Below, one piece after another: positions 34,928 through 42,316 of a stretch of 46,057 bases of DNA (positions are counted from its first letter, which is position 1; each line of letters begins with the position of its first letter). A model generated the notes under the pieces. The model was not told the origin of the DNA and made no database searches. It saw nothing but the letters and a program-made list of their open reading frames with translations. The position numbers were made by a program, and so were the translations under genes. Source of the DNA: Pseudomonadales bacterium (GTDB lineage: Bacteria; Pseudomonadota; Gammaproteobacteria; Pseudomonadales; Pseudohongiellaceae); assembly GCA_022827425.1 (NCBI GenBank), contig JAJDSZ010000128.1, positions 1 through 46,057 of the forward strand, in the 5' to 3' direction.

Positions 34928-34962
34928 TTGGCGCCCCTCCCCAATTTCAGTGCATGCAAGTC

Positions 34963-34991
34963 AGTATATTACCAATATAATATCAATACAA
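34963..34991 (-). promoter_or_regulatory. Predicted promoter of the minus-strand receptor operon
   Basis: On the minus strand TTGTAT (34991-34986), a 17-base spacer and TATACT (34968-34963) form a good sigma-70 promoter 36 bases before the receptor gene. Operator-like site C overlaps its -10 and spacer. Confidence 0.65.
34965..34979. promoter_or_regulatory. Operator-like site C
   Basis: TATATTACCAATATA, a perfect inverted repeat (TATATT/AATATA) with a 3-base centre; its minus-strand reading TATTGGTAATATA recurs at site D. It contains the ATTGGT half-site seen in sites A and B. Confidence 0.5.
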
Positions 34992-35032
34992 TGCGCTGTT
35001 GTGACTGATATGAACCCTTCGTGCGCCATCGC

Positions 35033-35061
35033 TTGACGATAAGGTATTGCAAATATATCTT
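35033..35061 (+). promoter_or_regulatory. Predicted promoter of the plus-strand receptor gene
   Basis: TTGACG (35033-35038), a 17-base spacer and TATCTT (35056-35061). Operator-like site D starts on the -10 and covers the expected transcription start. Confidence 0.55.
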
Positions 35062-35073
35062 ATTGGTAATATA
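35061..35073. promoter_or_regulatory. Operator-like site D
   Basis: TATTGGTAATATA, identical over 13 bases to the minus-strand reading of site C about 100 bases away. Each copy is also preceded by GTATTG (6 and 11 bases earlier). Its place at the start point suggests repression. Confidence 0.5.
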
Positions 35074-35186
35074 TTTCTGTGCCAATAACAGGACGTATGG
35101 CCTGACCCGGGGTGCCACGCCGGGAAGAGAGCGGGTCAAACACATCCAAATTCACAAGTGGCGACGTATCGACGGGGGTAGGCAAG

Positions 35187-37934
35187 ATGAAAGGTGAAAT
35201 CATGGCTTTGCGAAAAATCCTGTGCCTGGCGCTGGTTTCCGGCCTGGGCTTTCCCGCCGCGGCTCAATCACAGGAGTCGGGAGAGGCGATCGAACTCATC
35301 GAAGTAATCGGCTATCGCGATTCGCTGAGAAAGAACCTCAGCATCAAGCGTGAGTCCGACACCATCGTGGACGCGGTGTCGGCCGAAGACATCGGCCAGT
35401 TCCCGGATATCAATGTCGCCGATGCCCTGCAGCGCATTACTGGCGTGCAGGTGGAAAAGGACGAGCGGGACGGAGAAGGCGCCCGGGTGAGCATTCGCGG
35501 CACGGCGCCCCACCTGAACCTGGCGTTGTTGAACAATCAGCAGATTGCGTCGGCCACCGCAAGCAACCGCCGCACCGAGCTGCGCGACCGCAGCTTCAAC
35601 TACTACCTGTTGCCCACCGAGATTGTGGACACCCTGGAAGTCTACAAGTCGCCGGAAGCCAACATCGACGAAGGCTCCGTGGGCGGCACCGTGATCGTCA
35701 GAACCCGCAGGCCGCTCGACGCCGACGCCAACTCGGGCGCCGTGTCCGCCAGATATTTCAATTTCGACAACGCCGGGGAAAACAAGCCGCATGTCTCCGG
35801 CCTGTACAGTTGGAAAAACGACGCGGAGACTTTCGGCTTCAATCTCGCCTATGTACACCGGGACAGCGCCACGCTGATGGACTCCAAACGGAACACCGCC
35901 GGCTATTTCCGGCCCACGGACTATAATTCCGACGGTGTCAACGAGCGCATTCCGGTTCGCATCGGCGCCAACCGCTACACCGCCGATTACAGCCTAGACA
36001 CGCCATTCGTCACCTTGCAGTTCGCGCCCAACGACGATCTCGACGTGACCTTCACGGCATTGAATTCAGTGACGGAACGCGAGTCCCAGGGAATCTATTC
36101 CTTTGGATTCTCCAGCCTTGCCGCCGCTCTTTCCCTGGCCGATATCCGCGCCAACAACCTGGTCGCCATCAGCGACGGCACCGTGGTTTCGGGCAATATT
36201 CCGGCGTGCTGCACCGCCTTCAACAGCCGCTCCAACCTCCAGGGAGCCACTTACGACACGGGTTTCTACCGGGACGAGGTGGAAACCACGGCCTTTGACA
36301 TGGAGGCCACTCTCGAGCGCGACGCCTACCGCATAACGGTGCAAGCCGGCCACAGCTACGCCGACGGCCTCGCCATCGACAAGGCGGCCCAGTTCGCGGC
36401 GCTGTCGGGCATTGCCTTCGACCTGACTTCCGGTGTCATGGAATCCACGCTGGATGCGGGTCTCGGCCCCGATGACTACGAGTTTTTCTACTCCCACATC
36501 AACACCATCCGCAACGACTCCGATTCGACTTTCCTGCAGGCCGACACGGAAATCACCGTAGGCGGCGATTTCTTCTCCAGCGTCGAAGCGGGGGTCAAGT
36601 ACCGCGAATACAGCAAGGCCGCGAGCCGGGTCAAACGGGATTTCGTGGAAGAAGGCACTTTGGCACAGTTCGCCGGCGCCGGAATCACCGAGTTCAAGGT
36701 CGGCGCCGTGCCGACGCAATTGTGGGGCTTTGATGCCGGCGCGTTTGAACGATGGCAAAACGGCATACCCGAGGTGGCGGGCACGGGGAATAGTTCGTGG
36801 AACGATCCCAACGACCGCTTCCAGGTGGAAGAGGAAGTGACAGCCGCCTATGTGAAGGGCAATTTCGAGACCGAAAACTTCCGCGGCAACCTCGGCCTGC
36901 GCGCTGTCAGCACGAGCACGACTTCAAAGGCCCGGCAGTACGGCGGGGCCAACTTCAGCGCGGAACGCCGCGGCGCGGTGCAGGACGTGGCCATCGAAAA
37001 CGACTACACCGACATCCTGCCCAGCCTCAACCTGAACTACGTGGGCATTGAAGATGTCATCCTGCGCTTTGCCGCGGCCAAAGTGCTGGCGCGACCGAAC
37101 TACGTCAGCATCGCCCCATTCGAAACCCTCAACTGCGGCAGCAGGGGCTGCACCGGATTCGAAGGCAATCCGGAGCTCGAGCCGTTTCGCTCCAATCAGT
37201 ATGACCTGTCCGCGGAATGGTACATCGACGATTCTTCGCTGCTGGCCTTCGTCCTGTTCCACAAGGACATCGATTCCTACATCGACATCGAATCCTTCAC
37301 CGCAACCCGGGATTACCGCACCCTCGACGCCGATGGCGCCAACGTCATTGAAGCCAGGGAGTTCGCCCTGGAGCGACCGGTCAACGGCGAAGGCATCAGC
37401 ATCCAGGGTTTTGAAATCAACTACCAGCAGGATCTGGGATACGGCTTCGGCGTCACCGCCAACTACACCTATGCCGACGCCGACCTGAACCAGAGCGAGG
37501 CGCAAAGGGAAGCCGGCCAGGAACCCGTGCTGTTCGGGCATTCGGAGGACACCTGGAACGCAACCGCCTATTATGAGCAAAATGGCCTGGCGGCCCGCCT
37601 GTCCTATACATTCCGTTCCGAGTATCCGTCCAACCACCTTCACGGGGCCAACATCCAGACATCGACGCAGCAGGCCGGAACCGCCGACCTCGGGCTCGGA
37701 TTCGGCGTGAGCCGGGGCCTGATCGGCTACAAGGGCGACTTTGGCCAGCTCGATTTCAACGCCAGCTACAACGTGACCGACGATGTGGAGTTGCTGTTCC
37801 AGGTGATCAACCTGGCCGACGAGGAAATCCTGTGGTACGCGAGCAGGGAGAACCATACGCCGGACCCGGGCCGTCCCATCGGGGTATACAACCACGGTCG
37901 CCGCTATGCGCTCGGGGTGAACATGAGGTTCTAG
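35187..37934 (+). CDS. TonB-dependent receptor of the Xanthomonas/Caulobacter type (TIGR01782-like)
   Basis: A 915-residue receptor from ATG 35187; ATG 35202, with AGGTGA just upstream, is an equally good start. The signal peptide runs to FPAAAQSQ. The plug has IEVIGYRDSLRKNLSIKRES, VDAVSAEDIGQFPDINVADALQRITGVQVEKD, RVSIRGTAPHLNLALLNNQQ and VEVYKSPEANIDEGSVGGTVIVRTRRP-like features typical of TIGR01782 receptors, which often serve carbohydrate uptake. The barrel ends RYALGVNMRF with the terminal Phe. It is divergent from the other receptor, sharing a 259-base promoter region with paired operator-like sites, so both probably belong to the amino-sugar regulon. Confidence 0.9.
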   Translation: MKGEIMALRKILCLALVSGLGFPAAAQSQESGEAIELIEVIGYRDSLRKNLSIKRESDTIVDAVSAEDIGQFPDINVADALQRITGVQVEKDERDGEGARVSIRGTAPHLNLALLNNQQIASATASNRRTELRDRSFNYYLLPTEIVDTLEVYKSPEANIDEGSVGGTVIVRTRRPLDADANSGAVSARYFNFDNAGENKPHVSGLYSWKNDAETFGFNLAYVHRDSATLMDSKRNTAGYFRPTDYNSDGVNERIPVRIGANRYTADYSLDTPFVTLQFAPNDDLDVTFTALNSVTERESQGIYSFGFSSLAAALSLADIRANNLVAISDGTVVSGNIPACCTAFNSRSNLQGATYDTGFYRDEVETTAFDMEATLERDAYRITVQAGHSYADGLAIDKAAQFAALSGIAFDLTSGVMESTLDAGLGPDDYEFFYSHINTIRNDSDSTFLQADTEITVGGDFFSSVEAGVKYREYSKAASRVKRDFVEEGTLAQFAGAGITEFKVGAVPTQLWGFDAGAFERWQNGIPEVAGTGNSSWNDPNDRFQVEEEVTAAYVKGNFETENFRGNLGLRAVSTSTTSKARQYGGANFSAERRGAVQDVAIENDYTDILPSLNLNYVGIEDVILRFAAAKVLARPNYVSIAPFETLNCGSRGCTGFEGNPELEPFRSNQYDLSAEWYIDDSSLLAFVLFHKDIDSYIDIESFTATRDYRTLDADGANVIEAREFALERPVNGEGISIQGFEINYQQDLGYGFGVTANYTYADADLNQSEAQREAGQEPVLFGHSEDTWNATAYYEQNGLAARLSYTFRSEYPSNHLHGANIQTSTQQAGTADLGLGFGVSRGLIGYKGDFGQLDFNASYNVTDDVELLFQVINLADEEILWYASRENHTPDPGRPIGVYNHGRRYALGVNMRF

Positions 37935-37937
37935 TAG

Positions 37938-37956
37938 CCTGCGCCACAGGCTCCCA
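37938..37956. repeat. Family B REP-like palindrome
   Basis: GCCTGCGCCACAGGCTCCC directly after the receptor stop codon; GCCTG and CAGGC pair as a short stem. Confidence 0.45.
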
Positions 37957-38019
37957 GAATTTCGGGAAACCAATGATACATTGACAACCAGCCAATCAAA
38001 CAGGGGGAACCACTTTCCC

Positions 38020-38991
38020 GTGCATAAATCACTGCCATGTCTGTTTCTGTTGCTGATATTGCCGCTGGCGGCCTTGGCGGATGGTTACTCCGGTCGGCCA
38101 GAGGCGCTGGAGTTTGTGCGGGAATTTGCGGGAGAAAGCGATTTTGCCGAGGGGGAACTGCTGTCGATCCTCGGGCGGGCTGCTTATCAGCAGAGCGTCA
38201 TTGATGCCATAAGCCGCCCGGCGGAGACACAGCTTGTGTGGGCGGAGTATCAAGACATCTTCCTGACGGAGGAACGGACATCCTCCGGCATCGGTTTCAT
38301 GGCGGAAAATCGGGAAGCGCTGGATGAGGCCCACCGGGTCCATGGCGTGCCGCCGGAGATTGTCACCGCCATCATCGGCGTGGAAACCATGTACGGCAGA
38401 ATCAGCGGCAGTTACCGCGTGCTCGATGCCCTGGCCACCCTGACTTTCGACTACCCGCCAAGGGCCGACTTTTTCCGCGGTCAACTCAAGCAGTTCATCC
38501 GGCTTGTCGATCAGGAGGGGGGCGAAATCACCGGCTATCTCGGGTCCTATGCCGGTGCCATGGGACTCGGGCAGTTCATTCCCAGCAGTTACCTGAATTA
38601 CGCCGTGGACTTCGACGGCGACGGTTATCGGGATATCTGGAACAACCCCGCGGACGCCATCGGCAGCGTCGCCAACTACTTGCGCGAACACGGCTGGCGG
38701 CGCGACGCCGGGATTGCCTTGCGGATTGGGGGCGACGGCCTGCCCCGGGAAGTCTTCAGCGAAGCCCTGGAGCCGAACCGGTCCCTCGCGGAACTGGAGG
38801 CATTGGGCATGGACGAGGCGCTGGGGAATCTCGACCGGAACCAGCAGGTAACCCCGTTGCGCTTTGCGGGGAAGCGGGGCGATGAGTTCTGGCTGGGCCT
38901 TGAGAACTTCTACGTCATTACCCGCTACAACCACAGCAAGCTCTACGCCATGGCGGTGTATCAGTTGAGCGAGGATCTGCGGCGGCAGTAA
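38020..38991 (+). CDS. mltB: Lytic murein transglycosylase B
   Basis: A 323-residue protein from GTG 38020 (an in-frame TTG at 37981 is the alternative). Residues 1-20 are a signal peptide (SLPCLFLLLILPLAALADG) without a lipobox, so it should be soluble in the periplasm or weakly attached. The catalytic Glu is in AIIGVETMYGRISGSYRVLDALATL (E122), followed by GAMGLGQFIPSSYLNYAVDFDGDGYRDIWNN, the MltB/SltB signature with its Ca-loop-like DFDGDGYRD. It cleaves glycan strands to 1,6-anhydroMurNAc ends. It lies next to the amino-sugar locus on the same strand as the receptor. Confidence 0.92.
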   Translation: MHKSLPCLFLLLILPLAALADGYSGRPEALEFVREFAGESDFAEGELLSILGRAAYQQSVIDAISRPAETQLVWAEYQDIFLTEERTSSGIGFMAENREALDEAHRVHGVPPEIVTAIIGVETMYGRISGSYRVLDALATLTFDYPPRADFFRGQLKQFIRLVDQEGGEITGYLGSYAGAMGLGQFIPSSYLNYAVDFDGDGYRDIWNNPADAIGSVANYLREHGWRRDAGIALRIGGDGLPREVFSEALEPNRSLAELEALGMDEALGNLDRNQQVTPLRFAGKRGDEFWLGLENFYVITRYNHSKLYAMAVYQLSEDLRRQ

Positions 38992-39000
38992 TGCCGGAAA

Positions 39001-39013
39001 CCTGCGGCGCAGG
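39001..39013. repeat. Family B REP-like palindrome
   Basis: CCTGCGGCGCAGG, identical to the copy at 8793-8805, 10 bases after the mltB stop. Confidence 0.55.
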
Positions 39014-39081
39014 CCCCCGGAATCTTCAGGCGTCAGACTGTATGCGGCTCCGGGTTCCGGCCAGAAGCCCCGGCCTCCCGA

Positions 39082-40074
39082 CTACCGCCCAGCCTCTTCC
39101 CGCGCCATTCTCTCCTCGGCGCGGTGGCCGGAAAGAATGTTGTACATGCCGTAATTGCCTTCGTGGCAGGCGTACTCGTAGATCTTGTCCGGGGTGAAAT
39201 CCAGCAGTATTTCCCGGGTATAGGGCGCGGTGAATTGGCCGGGATCATCGGAAGTGAAGTGATACTGGATCTGGTCGTCGCTGATCCGCGTCAGCCGCTC
39301 GATATTCACTTTCCGGTCGGTTTCCGGCGCGGTGCTGCTGGCGTCGGAATAGTTGGTGGTTTCAATCACCAGGGTGTCGCCTTCCCACCAGCCCCGGGAA
39401 TCTCCGTGCCACAGCTTGACCTTGCCGGTGAGGTGGGGCTTTTCGACGATGGGAATGATGCGCACGTCATGGGCCATTTCCTGGATGATCGCCACAGTGT
39501 CGCGGGTCTGCACGATCTGCCAGTAGCTGTTGTAGCCTGAGCCGAGCCGGGGCGCGCCAAAGGACAGGCAGCGCTCGCCAAGCGGCCGGTCGGTCCAGGA
39601 ATCCGCCGGGTGCAGGCGCCGGTGTTCGGCAAGCTCCCGGGCGGTCGCGACCGCCTCCAGGGTGCGCGGCGGATACTTGCCATTGGGCGGATCGATAATC
39701 TGGGAAGTGCGGCGGTGGACCCTGCGGTCAACGATCCACTGTGAATCATAATTGCCCGTGGTGGGGTCGTAGGAATTGATTTCGCCGCTTACGGCGGCGG
39801 AAAAGAAGCCGTCGCCAAACAGCGCGTCCGCGCCGGATTCATTGACTTCCAGCGCCCGCTGCCGCAGGAAGGCGATCTCGTCGTCGGTGAAAAATTCCTT
39901 GTTGGCGTAGGCGTCCGGGCGTTCCACCGGGGTCAGGGTATTGTTCTCCCACACGCCCTGAAAATCGGGGTGGCCATCAATGGTGCGCGGTGCCACATAG
40001 TCGCCTTGGGCGCCTGCCAGGGATGGAATCGCCAGCAGGGAAAGCAGCGCAGCAGATACTCCAAATCGTTTCAT
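39082..40074 (-). CDS. Exported protein of unknown function
   Basis: A 330-residue protein with a signal peptide (MKRFGVSAALLSLLAIPSLAGAQ). After it comes RTIDGHPDFQGVWENNTLTPVERP, a motif I know from many uncharacterised exported proteins of Acidobacteria and marine Gammaproteobacteria (the 'G.PDlqGvW...TPleRP' type), then PLGERCLSFGAPRLGSGYNSYWQIVQT and GWWEGDTLVIETTNYSDASS. No catalytic motif is recognised. It is divergent from the HTH-STAND gene. Function unknown. Confidence 0.75.
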   Translation of the reverse strand: MKRFGVSAALLSLLAIPSLAGAQGDYVAPRTIDGHPDFQGVWENNTLTPVERPDAYANKEFFTDDEIAFLRQRALEVNESGADALFGDGFFSAAVSGEINSYDPTTGNYDSQWIVDRRVHRRTSQIIDPPNGKYPPRTLEAVATARELAEHRRLHPADSWTDRPLGERCLSFGAPRLGSGYNSYWQIVQTRDTVAIIQEMAHDVRIIPIVEKPHLTGKVKLWHGDSRGWWEGDTLVIETTNYSDASSTAPETDRKVNIERLTRISDDQIQYHFTSDDPGQFTAPYTREILLDFTPDKIYEYACHEGNYGMYNILSGHRAEERMAREEAGR

Positions 40075-40229
40075 CGCGGTCTCCTCCCACGCAGAAAATC
40101 ATCCTCCGATTATCGCCAATCCAGGAATATCTGCAAGCGTTTGCCGAAGCAATTTGCAAGAGTTTGCGCTTCCCATTATGCTTGGCCACGAAGTTAAGGA
40201 ACGACGCTTGCCCCGCGTTCCTTCGCGGC

Positions 40230-42242
40230 ATGCCCCTCCAGACTGATTTCATGAAAAAGCATCCCCGGCTCTCTAGGAAGCTCAAGCTTCTCTACAACCT
40301 GAAGGCCAACCCGGAAATCAACAATAATCAGCATCTGGCCACAGTGCTTGGCGTCAGCCGACAGTCGGTGAGCAAATGGGGCGCCGGCAGCCGGACGCGT
40401 TCCGGGGACGCAATTCCCGATGCGCACTTTTTCCGCATAGGACAGATTTTCGGCATTGATTCCTATCTTTTTACGCTGGAAATCGAAGAGTTCGAGAAAG
40501 AAGTGCGCTTGATTCTTGACCGGCGCAACCGCAAGCGTTTGCGCCGGCCGCAGCAGATCTTCCACAACAATCTCCCCGCCGCCAGCGAGCGCCTGTTCGG
40601 GCGGGAAGCCGAACTTTTCGCCCTGAACGAAGCCTGGAATCAGGGGGCCGTCAATGTGGTGCAGGTGACTGGCATCGGCGGTGCCGGCAAGAGTTCCCTC
40701 GTCAATGAATGGCTGCTGCGAATGGACGCCGATAACTACCGCGGCGCCGATGCCGTGCTCGCCTGGTCCTTCCATCAAGGCTATGGCTCCCAGGCTTCCA
40801 TTGCTTCCCCCGATGTCTTCCTGCGCCGTGCCCTGGCCCTGCTCGGCGACAGCGATGCAGGACAGGATGACCCGGAAAGCCAGGTGATCCGGCTGGTGCA
40901 ATGGATCAGGAAACACCGGATCCTGCTCGTGTTCGATGGCGTGCAAAACCTGCAGGACACTTACGGCCCGGGCTTCGGGCAGTTCCATGATCCCGGTTTC
41001 GCCATGCTCCTGCGTGAACTCGCCAAAGAGAATCCCGGACTTTGCGTTCTGACTTCCCGGCTCGGTAATGCTGATCTGGAAACCATCGGCCAGCCAAGGG
41101 CAAGACACATTGCCCTTGGCGGAATCGGGTCTGGCGCCGCCCGTGAGCTCATGCGTTCCTGTGAGATCCGGGGCAGGGCGGAACACATTCGCCACGCAGT
41201 GCGGCGGCACCAGGGTTTGCCCATGACCTTGCGCCTGCTCGGACAGCATCTCGAACTGGCGCGGGATGGCGAACTCGCACATTACATGGATCTGGTTCCG
41301 CTGCTTGAGGAAAGCGGCGAAGCCGAAAGGGCCGCGGAGTACGGCAGGGAATGTCTCGCCCGGCTGCCGCTGCATGGACAGCGGATGTTTTTCCATTTGC
41401 TGAGCCTGTATGAGCGAAGGGCAAGCCTGCGGGAAATTCTGAAAACCTGCCGCGGACTCGAAATCGAAGGCCTGACTTCGGAGATTCTATCCCTGACCCA
41501 TATGGAATTGCGCTATGGAATCTTCGCGCTGGAGAAGGCGGGCCTCGTCCGGGCGTGGCGCAAGCCCCAGGGCATGAAGCTGGAACTCGCCCGCTTTCCC
41601 GGGGCGGCCATGGCGCTGCGCCTGAAACTGAGCGAGCCCGCACTATGGCGGTCTGGAAACCGCCTGTTGCTTGCCCGGACTCAGGAGCGGAAATCCGGCC
41701 TTGCCGAGTCCCCGAGAAATCGGGAAATGCTATACCTCGCGGTAATCCATGGCGCGCGCGCCGGATGCTGGCAGGAAGCTTTCACGCTGTACTTCGGGGA
41801 CATCCGCAATAGCCGCTATGCACCCCCGGATGCGGACTTTCTTCATCATGACCAGGCCAGCTTGCGGGAGTTTTTCGCCGATCCCTGGTCCCGGCTGGAT
41901 GCCGGGCTGGAAAACGAGGAAGCGCGAGTCGATCTGCAATGCTGCGCAGCCATCAATCTTGCGGCTCTCGGCGATACGGACGAAATGATTGCCCTGTCCC
42001 GGACCTGCCTGAAGTGGTTTCTGGCCAGGGGGAACTGGATCAAGGCCCGGGCTTTCGCCAGTGAGGTAATCACTATCCTGTTCACCGAAGGCAGAAGGAA
42101 GGACGCGGCCCGGGTGTTGAAACGCATTCGCGGCAAGCTCGGGGATGTCAATGATCCCGCGGCCGCAGAAATGCTGGATGGGCTTGCCGCCGTATTGGCG
42201 GATTTGCGGGAAGCGCGGAAAAAGGAAAGGCGGGCGGCTTGA
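40230..42242 (+). CDS. HTH-STAND (NB-ARC-like) ATPase
   Basis: A 670-residue protein (ATG 40230; ATG 40251 also possible; no clear Shine-Dalgarno for either). Residues ~12-85 form a Cro-like helix-turn-helix domain (NQHLATVLGVSRQSVSKWGAG). A STAND NTPase core follows: LFGREAELFALNEAW, Walker A VTGIGGAGKSSLVNEW (146-161), a conserved WSFHQGYGSQ (179-188), Walker B RILLVFDGVQN (230-240), and FHDPGFAMLLRELAKENPGLCVLTSRLG (252-279). Residues ~340-460 look like the winged-helix part and the last ~200 residues are helical, TPR-like (DLQCCAAINLAALGDTDEMIALSRTCLKWF). STAND proteins are molecular switches, many of them antiviral or regulatory. With a DNA-binding domain in the effector place, a transcription switch is as likely as defence. 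Confidence 0.82.
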   Translation: MPLQTDFMKKHPRLSRKLKLLYNLKANPEINNNQHLATVLGVSRQSVSKWGAGSRTRSGDAIPDAHFFRIGQIFGIDSYLFTLEIEEFEKEVRLILDRRNRKRLRRPQQIFHNNLPAASERLFGREAELFALNEAWNQGAVNVVQVTGIGGAGKSSLVNEWLLRMDADNYRGADAVLAWSFHQGYGSQASIASPDVFLRRALALLGDSDAGQDDPESQVIRLVQWIRKHRILLVFDGVQNLQDTYGPGFGQFHDPGFAMLLRELAKENPGLCVLTSRLGNADLETIGQPRARHIALGGIGSGAARELMRSCEIRGRAEHIRHAVRRHQGLPMTLRLLGQHLELARDGELAHYMDLVPLLEESGEAERAAEYGRECLARLPLHGQRMFFHLLSLYERRASLREILKTCRGLEIEGLTSEILSLTHMELRYGIFALEKAGLVRAWRKPQGMKLELARFPGAAMALRLKLSEPALWRSGNRLLLARTQERKSGLAESPRNREMLYLAVIHGARAGCWQEAFTLYFGDIRNSRYAPPDADFLHHDQASLREFFADPWSRLDAGLENEEARVDLQCCAAINLAALGDTDEMIALSRTCLKWFLARGNWIKARAFASEVITILFTEGRRKDAARVLKRIRGKLGDVNDPAAAEMLDGLAAVLADLREARKKERRAA

Positions 42243-42269
42243 CGCCGCCGGCCTTTCCTTGTTCAGAAT

Positions 42270-42306
42270 CAAAAACCCGCGGCTGCCGCAAAGGCAGCCG
42301 CGGGTT
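42270..42306 (-). terminator. Rho-independent terminator of the PHM-like cytochrome gene
   Basis: AACCCGCGGCTGCC (42274-42287) and GGCAGCCGCGGGTT (42293-42306) form a perfect 14-bp stem with loop GCAAA. On the minus strand it is followed by a T-run (TTTTTGATTC). It is 11 bases past the stop at 42317 and may also stop read-through from the STAND gene. Confidence 0.88.
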
Positions 42307-42316
42307 CAGGTCCTGT

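Noticed and set aside
40179..40247. Possible 22-residue leader peptide (ATG 40179) overlapping the start of the HTH-STAND gene
   Set aside because: There is no clear ribosome-binding site or attenuator-like structure; it could be chance.
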